A DNA stretch of 64,000 bases from JAWXBM01 sp964470455. GTDB lineage: Bacteria > Pseudomonadota > Gammaproteobacteria > Xanthomonadales > SZUA-36. Numbering within the stretch: the first letter of the stretch is position 1; each line of letters starts with the position of its first letter. Where the stretch lies: positions 1 through 64,000 of the forward strand of contig CAYYCX010000002.1 of assembly GCA_964470455.1 (NCBI GenBank). Reading direction: 5' to 3'. The position numbers and the translations under genes were made by a program. Shown here in pieces: positions 33,014 through 41,226 of the stretch. The notes beneath the pieces are model-generated. The model did no database searches, was not told where the DNA came from, and saw only the letters and a list, made by a program, of their open reading frames with translations.

Positions 33014-34710
33014 CAGCGGCCCAGCCACCGAACCAGGGCAGTCAGCAGCAGCGCCGCCAGCAGGCCCAGCGCCAGAGCCAGGCCCAGCAGGCGCCACAGC
33101 AGCCAGTGGTCTTCACCGGCATCATCCAGTAGCCCCGGTAAATAGTTGTGCCACACCGGGATTTCCTTGCGGTAGTAGGCAGCGGTGAAATAGGCGTCCC
33201 AGGGAACGCCCTGCAATTTTGGCCAACCGTTGTCTTCCAGGTATTCGCGATACACGATCGCACTCTTGTTGCCGCCTGGGCCTATGCCGTCATTGGTAAC
33301 GCCGCGATTCTGGTGGTCATGGAACAGCCAGATGCCCGGGCCGTAGGCATGCAGGCCGTCGTTGACTAGATCAAGGTCCAGGTCCACGCGTTCAGCCGTG
33401 GCAATCCACCGCACGTCCTCCGGCGCGCGCGCGGCCGCGGGTAACTCAACTCCATCCTTGTGGGTGACGGTGAACTTGTGGCCGTGGGTATGCAGCGCCA
33501 GCCCTTTGACGCCACCATTCACCACCCTGAGTTTGATGTGGTTGCCCTCATCGCCCACCACCAGCGATTCGCGAAACGCATAAGGAAATGACCGGCCGTT
33601 GATGGTGAAGTAATCCTGGGTGGCATCGGTGACGTCGTAGTCGCGGTGCATCGAGCGCGTGATGATGCGCGGATCGTTGCTGCTGCGGATGCGTTCGCCG
33701 AGTTGCCTGTCGAGGTCCAGGTAGTGCAGGTCGTATTCGGCATCGTGGCTTTCGCGCGAGGCCACCGAGCGTACCCGGACCTTGCCCGCGCCCACGTTCA
33801 GCGTTTGCAGCCAGTTGTCGGGCCGGTTTTCCTCAATGATGAACAGGCCCTGCAGGCCCATCTGCACATGCACGTGGGGTTGTACATGGCAGTGGTAGAA
33901 CATGGTGCCGGCCTGTCGCGGAGTCAGCTCATAGGTGCGGACCGAGCCGGGCAGAACCGGAACCTCGCTGGCCAGAGGCACGCCGTCATTGCCTTCGCCG
34001 GTGACATCCACGAAGGGATGATCCGCGCCGTGCAGGTGAATGGTGTGCGGCATGTAGTGGCTGTTTTCCAGCGTGATGCGCACCACGTCGCCCTGCTCGA
34101 TGCGGATGGCGGGCGAGGGGAGGCGGATCTCCGGACGCGCCTGCTGGGATTCGAAATTCTCCACTGCCATGCCCGTCAGTTTGGGCGCGAACACCCACAA
34201 CCCGGGTTCAATGCCCGGAGCGATGGCATAGCGCGTGACGGGAGTGTCGGCGATGGGCGAACCGCCGTTCAGTTCCGCCACCTCCAGGCGTATGTGGATT
34301 TCGTCCGGGTCGCCATCGCCATCGAGGTCGCGGCCAATCTCCACCGCGTCAGCCGTCAGTCCGCTTCGCATCAGCGTATCGGCGGAGACGTTGTTGGTAC
34401 CTTTGACCGATGCGGCAACCAGCCAGGGGTTGTCGGCCACGCAGGACTCCGAAGGCTCGATCTGCACGCCTTCAATTTCCTGCGCATCACGCCAGCCCTC
34501 CGGGTCCGGCGGGCAGAACACTTCCGGCTCCTCGGTGGCGCGGTGCATGTCGTGCATTTGTTCCATGCTCATGGAGGCGGGCAGTGGTCGGTCGGACGGA
34601 GCGCCGAACCAACTGGTCTGCAGGCGCTTCACCGCTGGCGGGTACCACTGCGGCGGGTAGCAGAGCAGTACCAGCAGCAGGGCGACCAGCCACAGAATCG
34701 CGCGCTTCAT
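33013..34710 (-). CDS. Membrane-bound multicopper oxidase
   Basis: A 565-residue protein with an N-terminal anchor (AILWLVALLLVLLCY) and a C-terminal helix (LLGLALALGLLAALLL). Copper motifs are HTIHLHG at 222-228, HCHVQPHVHVQMG at 273-285, HTHGH at 407-411 and FHDH at 463-466. The type 1 copper cysteine lies in the first domain motif; the C-terminal HDH motif lacks one. That is the two-domain type with T1 copper in domain 1, not the CopA/CueO layout. A DLDGDGDPDE stretch near 128-137 looks like a calcium-binding loop. It likely oxidises copper or an organic donor in the periplasm. Confidence 0.88.
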   Translation of the reverse strand: MKRAILWLVALLLVLLCYPPQWYPPAVKRLQTSWFGAPSDRPLPASMSMEQMHDMHRATEEPEVFCPPDPEGWRDAQEIEGVQIEPSESCVADNPWLVAASVKGTNNVSADTLMRSGLTADAVEIGRDLDGDGDPDEIHIRLEVAELNGGSPIADTPVTRYAIAPGIEPGLWVFAPKLTGMAVENFESQQARPEIRLPSPAIRIEQGDVVRITLENSHYMPHTIHLHGADHPFVDVTGEGNDGVPLASEVPVLPGSVRTYELTPRQAGTMFYHCHVQPHVHVQMGLQGLFIIEENRPDNWLQTLNVGAGKVRVRSVASRESHDAEYDLHYLDLDRQLGERIRSSNDPRIITRSMHRDYDVTDATQDYFTINGRSFPYAFRESLVVGDEGNHIKLRVVNGGVKGLALHTHGHKFTVTHKDGVELPAAARAPEDVRWIATAERVDLDLDLVNDGLHAYGPGIWLFHDHQNRGVTNDGIGPGGNKSAIVYREYLEDNGWPKLQGVPWDAYFTAAYYRKEIPVWHNYLPGLLDDAGEDHWLLWRLLGLALALGLLAALLLTALVRWLGR

Positions 34711-35312
34711 TGCTCATCTCCCGTAGTGCGTTTCAATCCGGCCTGGCGCCGCCAGGTATACAGGCCCAGCAGGCCGATGATTGCCAGCGCCAGCAGGGCA
34801 GCCCGGTAATGCGGGCGCCCCACTTCAAATGGAAACACCGAACGGTAGATGTTGTCGTTGCTGGGATGGCCAGCAGTGACAATACCAATGTATTCGCCCG
34901 GTTCAGTGAACTCGAGCTCGATATTCAGTGAAGCATCACCTTCCACCGAAGGCGCCTGGTAGAACACCGTCAAGGGCTGCAGGTCGCCGAGTTTGGCCAC
35001 GTCGTCCCACAACGCGAAACGGCCCTGGTCGGTGGTGTTGCGGATGATGCGGAAATCCACCGGTACTTCCTTAAGGCTGGGGTGCAGGTAATCCAGAGTA
35101 AACAGGGTGAGGCCGATGTCGGGCAGGTCTTCACAGAACTCCCGGCTGCCCTGGGTTTCGGGTTGGTAGGCGGTGAAACGCGCGCTGTAGAAATCGATGT
35201 GCATGGTGCAGCGTTCGCCTTCCATTACCACGCCACCCCCGGCCAACGCTGCCGTGGGCAACGCGACACACAGCACAATGCCAATGCAAATGCTCGGGCG
35301 GAAGCGATTCAT
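34707..35312 (-). CDS. Unknown periplasmic protein with C-terminal anchor
   Basis: A 201-residue protein with a cleavable-looking signal (ICIGIVLCVALPTAALAGGG) and a single C-terminal helix (AALLALAIIGLLGLYTWRR) followed by a basic cytoplasmic tail. The periplasmic part contains two cysteines near its start, an RCTMHIDFYSARFTAYQPET stretch, and a beta-sandwich-like SLNIELEFTEPGEYIGIVTA region. I do not recognise a family. It overlaps the multicopper oxidase start by four bases and so belongs to the copper cassette, perhaps as an assembly or electron-transfer partner. Confidence 0.72.
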   Translation of the reverse strand: MNRFRPSICIGIVLCVALPTAALAGGGVVMEGERCTMHIDFYSARFTAYQPETQGSREFCEDLPDIGLTLFTLDYLHPSLKEVPVDFRIIRNTTDQGRFALWDDVAKLGDLQPLTVFYQAPSVEGDASLNIELEFTEPGEYIGIVTAGHPSNDNIYRSVFPFEVGRPHYRAALLALAIIGLLGLYTWRRQAGLKRTTGDEQ

Positions 35313-35349
35313 GGTTCCATGGCTCGGGCCAGCTAAGCCGCTGTTTGTT

Positions 35350-36693
35350 TCAGGCCAGGTTATTCCGGCGTCGCCAATACTGTACCGCCAGGTATACCGG
35401 AATGGAAACGGCGGTCAGCACGGCAGCGCTGATGGCGCTGTCCGGAGCACCCACAGCCATGATGACGGCGATCAGGGTCCAGGCCAGCAGGCAAAGCACG
35501 GTGGACCAGGGATGGCCCCAGGCGCGCCAGGGCCGTTCCGCGTCTGGCTCACGGTGGCGCAACAGAAACACGCCGACCAGCAGGGCGCTGTAGAGAACCA
35601 CGAAAAACAGCGAGCAGAGGTTGAGCAGGAACTCGAAACCTCCGGCAATGATCAGCGCCGCCGCGCCCGCCCAGGTGAGGAACACCGCAAACACCGGGTT
35701 GCCGTGCCGCCCCACGGTGGATGCGCGCCGGGTGGAGAAACCATCCTGCGCCATGGCATACAGCGTGCGCGGGCCGGTCATGTAATTGATGTTCTGGTGC
35801 GCCAGCAGGAACAGCACGGCTGCGACAATCACCACGGTTCCGCTACCCGCGCCCCAGGCTGTGTCCATTGCTCCGGCCAGGGCCAGTTCATGCCCGGCAA
35901 GTTGTGGCAAGGGAATGGTGATGGCCAGCGCCAGGTTCAGCAACACGTACAGCACCAGCACCAGGGACACGCCACGAATGCAGGCGATGGCCAGGGCGCG
36001 CCCGCCGCCGCGTACCTCGCCGCCGAAATAGGCCGGAATCAACCAGCCATCGTAGGTAAATACCACTGCCGCAATGATGAGGCCCAGTTCCTTCAGGCCC
36101 GGCTGTGCCGCCGCAGACTGGTTTACCGGAACGCTATCCACCGGCCCGGCCAGGAACAGTGCCGCGGCCAGCCCGATGACAATCAGGCCCATGGCGGTTG
36201 CCGCCACCTGCTGCACCCTGGAGGCCAGCACCACGCCGCGGATCTGCAAAGCTGCGAACAGTGTGGTGATGCCCAGCGCCAGGACGGTCTTCCAGCCCTG
36301 CAATGCAGGTATCAGCAGGGCCGAGTATTCGGCCAAAACGATGGACTTGAGGGCGACGACCGCCAGGAAACTGACCCAGTCCACCCAGCCCATCAGGAAG
36401 GCTGAGTAGGGGCCCAGGCTGCGCTTCAGCAACACATAGTAACCGCCGGAGCGGGGTGTCAGGCCGACCAGTTCGGTGACCACGGTGGTGCTGAGCAGGG
36501 CAAACAACCCCACCACCAGCCACAGCAGCGTGTACAGGACGGGATCCGGTATCACCGCGGCGATTTCGCCGGGTGTGCGCATGATGCCGAGGCCAATCAT
36601 GGTGCCAACGCCGGCAGAGATGGCGAAACCGCCGCTGAGAATGCGTTTCAGCCCGGTGCCAGCTTCAGAATCAGGGTCCGGCCCGGTGCCCAT
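35350..36693 (-). CDS. APC-family amino acid transporter
   Basis: About 447 residues from the ATG at 36693, with 12 predicted helices. The APC signature is AISAGVGTMIGLGIMRTPGE, and later segments include LTPRSGGYYVLLKRSLGPYS and NINYMTGPRTLYAMAQDGF. The arrangement resembles LAT-like or APA-family exchangers. A TTG at 36726 could extend the N-terminus by 11 residues; neither start has a good ribosome site. The substrate is not readable. Confidence 0.85.
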   Translation of the reverse strand: MGTGPDPDSEAGTGLKRILSGGFAISAGVGTMIGLGIMRTPGEIAAVIPDPVLYTLLWLVVGLFALLSTTVVTELVGLTPRSGGYYVLLKRSLGPYSAFLMGWVDWVSFLAVVALKSIVLAEYSALLIPALQGWKTVLALGITTLFAALQIRGVVLASRVQQVAATAMGLIVIGLAAALFLAGPVDSVPVNQSAAAQPGLKELGLIIAAVVFTYDGWLIPAYFGGEVRGGGRALAIACIRGVSLVLVLYVLLNLALAITIPLPQLAGHELALAGAMDTAWGAGSGTVVIVAAVLFLLAHQNINYMTGPRTLYAMAQDGFSTRRASTVGRHGNPVFAVFLTWAGAAALIIAGGFEFLLNLCSLFFVVLYSALLVGVFLLRHREPDAERPWRAWGHPWSTVLCLLAWTLIAVIMAVGAPDSAISAAVLTAVSIPVYLAVQYWRRRNNLA

Positions 36694-36732
36694 GGCCGCA
36701 GGTGGCGATGGTCCGCCGGAACTCAAACGGAA

Positions 36733-37566
36733 TTACCGGACATTGTTGACCATCTGCACGGAGCGCATGGGTGGTGTTGCTGCAGCCTGGTAGTAGGGTT
36801 CCATTTTTGGTGCCAATGCGGTCAGGGCCTTGATGCGGTTGGCCGGATTGGGGTGGGTGCTGAGGAACTGCGGCGGTTTGCCGCCCGGCAGGTTGTTCAT
36901 CTTGGTCCACAGGGATACCGCCGCTTCCGGGTCGTAGCCCGCTTTGGCAGCCAGTTCGATGCCGATCTGGTCGGCTTCGGTTTCGGCCGCCCGGCTGTTG
37001 GGCAGCGTTACTGCCAGGGCCGCAGCGGCGGCTGCACCGGCCATGGCAGCGCCCTTGTTGTCCGCTGCTACTCCCACCACCATCACACCCACGCTGCTGG
37101 CCATGGCCACGGACATTTTCTCGGCCGTGTGGTTGGCCAGGGCATGGGCGATTTCATGGCCCATCACCTGGGCAATTTCGTCATCGGTGGCCTTCACCTG
37201 GGTGGCCAGGCCGGAATAGAACGCCATGCGGCCGCCCGCCATGCACCAGGCGTTGGCCGTTTCCGGGTCGTCGATCACTGCCACGCTCCACTGCCAGTCG
37301 GCCGAAGCGGGCCGCATCACCACGGCCTGGGCCACCAGCCTCTGGGTGATGGTGTTGATGCGCTGGATCAGGGCGCGGTCGGTGGAAAGCTTGCCCTCCT
37401 TCCTCATGTTGCCCACTTCCTGGGCATAGGCCTGGGCCGAGGAACTGATGGCAGTATCTTCCGATACCAGCATGAGTTGCCGCCGCCCGGTCGGGCTGGT
37501 GGCGCAGGCGCTGAGCAGGCTGCAACAAAGCAGTAAGGTAATCAGGCGAAAGATGGTTCTGGACAT
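36733..37566 (-). CDS. M48 family metalloprotease lipoprotein
   Basis: A 277-residue lipoprotein from the ATG at 37566 with lipobox LLSAC (Cys21). The zinc motif is HEIAH at 137-141 with third-ligand region RAAETEADQIGIELAAKAGY, the LoiP/YcaL-type M48C arrangement. It should act in the periplasm on damaged outer-membrane proteins. A Gly/Ala-rich helix near 155-190 follows the active site, and STHPNPANRIKAL is typical of the family end. The longer frame to 37605 has no signal-peptide logic. Confidence 0.9.
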   Translation of the reverse strand: MSRTIFRLITLLLCCSLLSACATSPTGRRQLMLVSEDTAISSSAQAYAQEVGNMRKEGKLSTDRALIQRINTITQRLVAQAVVMRPASADWQWSVAVIDDPETANAWCMAGGRMAFYSGLATQVKATDDEIAQVMGHEIAHALANHTAEKMSVAMASSVGVMVVGVAADNKGAAMAGAAAAAALAVTLPNSRAAETEADQIGIELAAKAGYDPEAAVSLWTKMNNLPGGKPPQFLSTHPNPANRIKALTALAPKMEPYYQAAATPPMRSVQMVNNVR

Positions 37567-37750
37567 GATCTTCTTCCACACAAGGTTTATGGGGCCGCCC
37601 CGCAACCTGGTTGAAGCCCAGCCAGGCAGCCGACAGCCGGGAACACTGTCGCACTGCCGCCGTGGAAATGCAACGCAGTGGCCTTTCCTGGTGGCAGTGG
37701 AATCTCACGTGATGATTGACAACCGGGATGCCGCGCATTCAACTGCGGTG

Positions 37751-38050
37751 ATGCGCACCATTCTTGCCACGTTCCGGCTGCCCTTCCTCGTCCTCACAGT
37801 GGCCTGTGTGTTCCTGGGCGTCAGCACCGCGGTTGCCAGCGATGCTGCTGGCAGGATTGGCCAGCCTGGCGCTGGTGGTTGTGCTGGGCAGCTATTTCCT
37901 GTGGCCGCGATGGTGGCCATGGTGGGTGCGGTCCGCTTTGCTCGAAGCGAGCAGCCGGCAGTGAAGTTGCTGCTGCCCTTCATGGCGCTGAACGTGGTTG
38001 CTGCCAACCTGACTCCGGTGTTGCTGGGTGTAGCCCTGTGGCTGGGCTGA
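37751..38050 (+). pseudogene. Decayed UbiA-type prenyltransferase remnant
   Basis: The 5' part encodes MRTILATFRLPFLVLTVACV, matching the N-terminus of MenA/UbiA-type prenyltransferases. The 3' part encodes KLLLPFMALNVVAANLTPVL and LGVALWLG, matching their C-terminus. Between them a piece (LLAGLASLALVVVLGSYFLW) reads in another frame. The catalytic Asp-rich motifs of the roughly 300-residue family are missing, so about two thirds of the gene has been lost and frameshifts remain. The end overlaps the start of the MFS gene. Homology is recalled from family patterns, not searched. Confidence 0.55.
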
Positions 38051-39201
38051 TCGGCAAACTGCCGCTGCAGTTCGTGGTGTTCTTCCTGGCGGCGGCGGCC
38101 TTCAGCACGGTTTACATCACCCAGCCGGTATTGCCGGTTCTCACCCAGGAATTCGGTGCCGACCCGGCGCTGGTTTCATTCACCGTATCGGCCGTGGTGT
38201 TGGGCATTGCGATTTCCATCCTGCCCATCGGCATACTCGCCGATCGCCTGCCGATCCAGAATATCCTGCTGACCGGCGGGATCGCGGTTGCGGCCTGCAG
38301 TCTGGTGGCTGCGCTTACCGGCAGCCTGTGGACGCTGATCATCGTGCGCTTTGTGCAGGGCCTGTTCCTGCCTACGCTCACCACCTGCCTGGCGGCCTAC
38401 CTGGCGCGCAGCCTGCCAGCGGAGAGACTCAGCGTGGTGATGGGCAGCTATGTTTCCGCCACCGTAGCGGGTGGCTTGGGAGGGCGATTGCTGGGCGGCT
38501 GGCTGCACCCGCCGGCCCACTGGCGCTATGCGTTTGTAACAGCGGCTGTATTGGTGCTGGTGGCCACCTTAATTGCCGTCAAGCGGTTGAAAGAAGCCGC
38601 CCCGGCGCCGCATCACAGCAGTACCGCCATTGGCCTGTGGACCATGGTCAGGCGGCCGGACCTGCTGCGCCTGTTCATGGTGGCGTTCGGATCGTTTTTC
38701 GTGTTTTCCTCGGTGTTCAACTTCCTGCCGTTCTACCTGGCCGCGCCGCCGCTGTCCGTGCCGGTGCAATGGATCACCGCGCTGTACCTCAGTTATGTGT
38801 TGGGCGTCCTGGTGGGACCCTTGGCAGGGCGTGTCAGCCAGCGCTGGGGCAGCGGTTTTGCCATGGCGGCCGGTGCTGTTCTGTTGGGAGCAGGATTACT
38901 GTTGACGATGCTGCCGTCGATCATCGCCATTGGCGCCGCGCTTGCCGCAGTGTGTACCGGCTATTTCAGCGTGCATGCTTCTGCCGTCGGCGCCGTAAAC
39001 CAAAGCCTGGATTCCGGCCGCGGCCGCGCCAATGCTTTGTACGTGTTGTTCTACTACGTGGGTGGCTGGGGCGGAATCACCGCATCCGGCATTGCTTTTG
39101 AACGCAATGGCTGGCCGGGCGTAGTGGCAGTTTGCCTGGGGATGTTGCTGGTACCGCTGGTTTGCGGAGTGGTGCACCAGCGGCGAAGCACCGTCCGGTA
39201 A
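38038..39201 (+). CDS. MFS transporter (YnfM/AraJ-like exporter)
   Basis: A 12-helix major facilitator. TFSTVYITQ-like sequence in helix 1, the loop motif GILADRLPIQNILLTGG and the later GRVSQRWGSG repeat of that loop are present. The start is uncertain. GTG at 38038 gives 387 residues and a short lead before helix 1; a longer frame to 37879 runs through the pseudogene and is unlikely to be translated. It is probably an efflux transporter of unknown substrate. Confidence 0.82.
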   Translation: MAGLIGKLPLQFVVFFLAAAAFSTVYITQPVLPVLTQEFGADPALVSFTVSAVVLGIAISILPIGILADRLPIQNILLTGGIAVAACSLVAALTGSLWTLIIVRFVQGLFLPTLTTCLAAYLARSLPAERLSVVMGSYVSATVAGGLGGRLLGGWLHPPAHWRYAFVTAAVLVLVATLIAVKRLKEAAPAPHHSSTAIGLWTMVRRPDLLRLFMVAFGSFFVFSSVFNFLPFYLAAPPLSVPVQWITALYLSYVLGVLVGPLAGRVSQRWGSGFAMAAGAVLLGAGLLLTMLPSIIAIGAALAAVCTGYFSVHASAVGAVNQSLDSGRGRANALYVLFYYVGGWGGITASGIAFERNGWPGVVAVCLGMLLVPLVCGVVHQRRSTVR

Positions 39202-39355
39202 TTCTGGCCAACAGAGGATATATAGCCATGAATCACATCATCCTGATGGTACCCAGCGCCTTTCCGCCCGATGGTGGCTTGCAGGCGACCAGCGACAATT
39301 GGCAGCCAGTCAATCTGCGCTATAGTTCCAGTACGCACAAACAACGGAGGCGAGC

Positions 39356-39946
39356 ATGTCCGTTTCGTTGAAGAAATCCTTGGGTGAACTGCTGGGCCTG
39401 GCTCGCGGCATGTTGGCCGACCGGGAATTGAGCAATTCCGAAATCGAATTCCTGCAGGCCTGGTTGTCTGACCACGCAGAAGTGGCCCGGGGTTTTCCGG
39501 GCAATGTGATCCAGGCACGGATCGAGGAAGTGCTGGAGGATGGGGTGATCACCGGGGAGGAACGTGGCCACCTGGTGGAAACGCTCATCCAGCTGATCGA
39601 AGGACGGCTGGAGGATGTTTCCGGGCAGATGGATGTCACCGAACTCTGGTTCGACGACGCCGGGGAAATCGACTTTGACCGCTCCCGCTTCTGTCTCACC
39701 GGCAATTTCGTTTACGGGCCCATTCGCGTGTGCAGCATGGCCATTGAAGAGCGGGGCGGGGAAGTCACCCCCATGCTGACTGATGGCGAGTTCGCCGAGC
39801 CGCAGTTTCTCGTGGTGGGTGCGCTGGGTGTGGATGAATGGCGTCAGGGTGGCCTGGGACGGCAGATAGAAACCGCCATGCGGCTGCGTTCTGCGGGCGC
39901 CCGGGTGAAGATCATTCCGGAGGACAGCTGGGCCGCCCAGCTCTGA
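39356..39946 (+). CDS. BRCT-domain protein
   Basis: A 196-residue protein. The N-terminal 95 residues are helical (ELLGLARGMLADRELSNSEI and a second, TGEERGHLVETLIQLIEGRL). The C-terminal 95 residues form a BRCT domain of the bacterial DNA-ligase type: RFCLTGNFVYGPIRVCSMAI, then EERGGEV and the KIIPEDSWAAQL end. Such stand-alone BRCT proteins are found in bacteria and are assumed to act in DNA repair or nucleic-acid signalling. GGAGG precedes the ATG by five bases. Confidence 0.85.
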   Translation: MSVSLKKSLGELLGLARGMLADRELSNSEIEFLQAWLSDHAEVARGFPGNVIQARIEEVLEDGVITGEERGHLVETLIQLIEGRLEDVSGQMDVTELWFDDAGEIDFDRSRFCLTGNFVYGPIRVCSMAIEERGGEVTPMLTDGEFAEPQFLVVGALGVDEWRQGGLGRQIETAMRLRSAGARVKIIPEDSWAAQL

Positions 39947-40008
39947 TCCGCAAGCGGGCTGCCATTCCCGAGGGCGCGATCAGCTCCGAAGCGCAGGTTT
40001 GCTTGCCA

Positions 40009-41223
40009 TCACTCCGCTTGTCGCTGTGAAATCCTCACGCCGGGCTGTACGCGGTCGCTCAGGTGGGCTACCACCCGGTCGCCGGCCTGCAGCCCGTCCA
40101 GAACCGCGGCATCGGTATTGTTGCGATGGTCCAGCTCAACCATGCGCTGCTCGGCCCGGCCATTGGCCTCAACCATTACTGCCCATTGCTCGCCCACCCG
40201 GTACAGCGCCGTCAGTGGAACCGTCAGCGCGTCGTCGCTTTGCCACAGGACCACCCGCGCCTCCACCTGGTAACCATGGCCCAGGGCGGTTCGTTCCTCA
40301 TCCGGGCCGGTGAAATCGATGATGACATTCACGCGTTGTTCCTCGATGCCCAGGGCTGAAACCTTGGTGAAGCCGAAAGGCTCAACCAGCCGCACGCGCC
40401 CTTCAAGGGGCTCACCGCCGCCCCAGCCGGCGATGATCACTGCCTGACCCGGTTGGATTTTTACGGCATCGGAAGAGAGAAAATCCACTGAAATTTCTAG
40501 ATCCAGCGGATTGCCGATTTCAAGCAGGGGCTCGCCCGCGGCCACCACCCGCTCACTGGCGTTGTAGATCCTGAATACCCGCCCGCTGACTGGCGCGGTA
40601 ATGGGTAAACACTCGCAGTCCTGGTGCGCTTGCTGCGTTTGTAGCGGCGAGAGCAGTTGCGCCCTGGCCTGGTCAAGTTCAAACATGCGCACCTGCAAGC
40701 CGGCCCTGGCGGTAGCCAGCACCGCCTGCTGCGTTTTCAGGGTGCGGGCAGCAAGATCATAGTCATGTTGCGAAATAGTGCCGTTGACCACCAACTCACT
40801 GGCACGCCGCCACTCGGATTCTGCGAACTCGAGCTCGGCTTCCGCCTGGTCCACCTCTGCCTTGGCGAGCTCCTGCGCCGATTCAGCCGCCTGCAGTGCG
40901 GCGCGAGCCTGGGCTTCGCTGCGGGGGTCCAGCAGGCTGGGGTCACCGGGTTCGATTTGCGCCAGCACCGTTTCCCCGGCGCTGACCGGATCGCCCACGT
41001 GGGCGTCGATGCGCTTCACCCGGCCGGCCACCGGCGCGGAGAGCACATACATGTCATGCACGCGGGTTTTGCCTTCCTCGGCGATGGTAACCACCATGGG
41101 CTGCTGTTGCACCGTAACCAGGTCCACCGCAACGGCTTCGGGCCTGAAGCTGAACAACAGGCCGAGTGATACCACCGCCGCGACCAGCAGCCACAACACC
41201 ATTCGTTTGTTCGTGGGTGACAT
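40009..41223 (-). CDS. HlyD-family periplasmic adaptor of an ABC exporter
   Basis: A 404-residue membrane-fusion protein with one N-terminal helix (MVLWLLVAAVVSLGLLFSF). It has a split biotinyl-lipoyl domain (VKRIDAHVGDPVSAGETVLA and PITAPVSGRVFRIYN), a coiled-coil hairpin around residues 80-200 and a beta-barrel domain. It is the last gene of the ATPase-permease-adaptor operon, three bases after the permease stop. It should link the transporter to an outer-membrane channel. Confidence 0.9.
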   Translation of the reverse strand: MSPTNKRMVLWLLVAAVVSLGLLFSFRPEAVAVDLVTVQQQPMVVTIAEEGKTRVHDMYVLSAPVAGRVKRIDAHVGDPVSAGETVLAQIEPGDPSLLDPRSEAQARAALQAAESAQELAKAEVDQAEAELEFAESEWRRASELVVNGTISQHDYDLAARTLKTQQAVLATARAGLQVRMFELDQARAQLLSPLQTQQAHQDCECLPITAPVSGRVFRIYNASERVVAAGEPLLEIGNPLDLEISVDFLSSDAVKIQPGQAVIIAGWGGGEPLEGRVRLVEPFGFTKVSALGIEEQRVNVIIDFTGPDEERTALGHGYQVEARVVLWQSDDALTVPLTALYRVGEQWAVMVEANGRAEQRMVELDHRNNTDAAVLDGLQAGDRVVAHLSDRVQPGVRISQRQAE

Positions 41224-41226
41224 CCG

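Noticed and set aside
39228..39371. 47-residue frame before the BRCT gene with an AGAGGA upstream
   Set aside because: It runs through the BRCT gene's ribosome site and start and has no consistent protein composition at its end.
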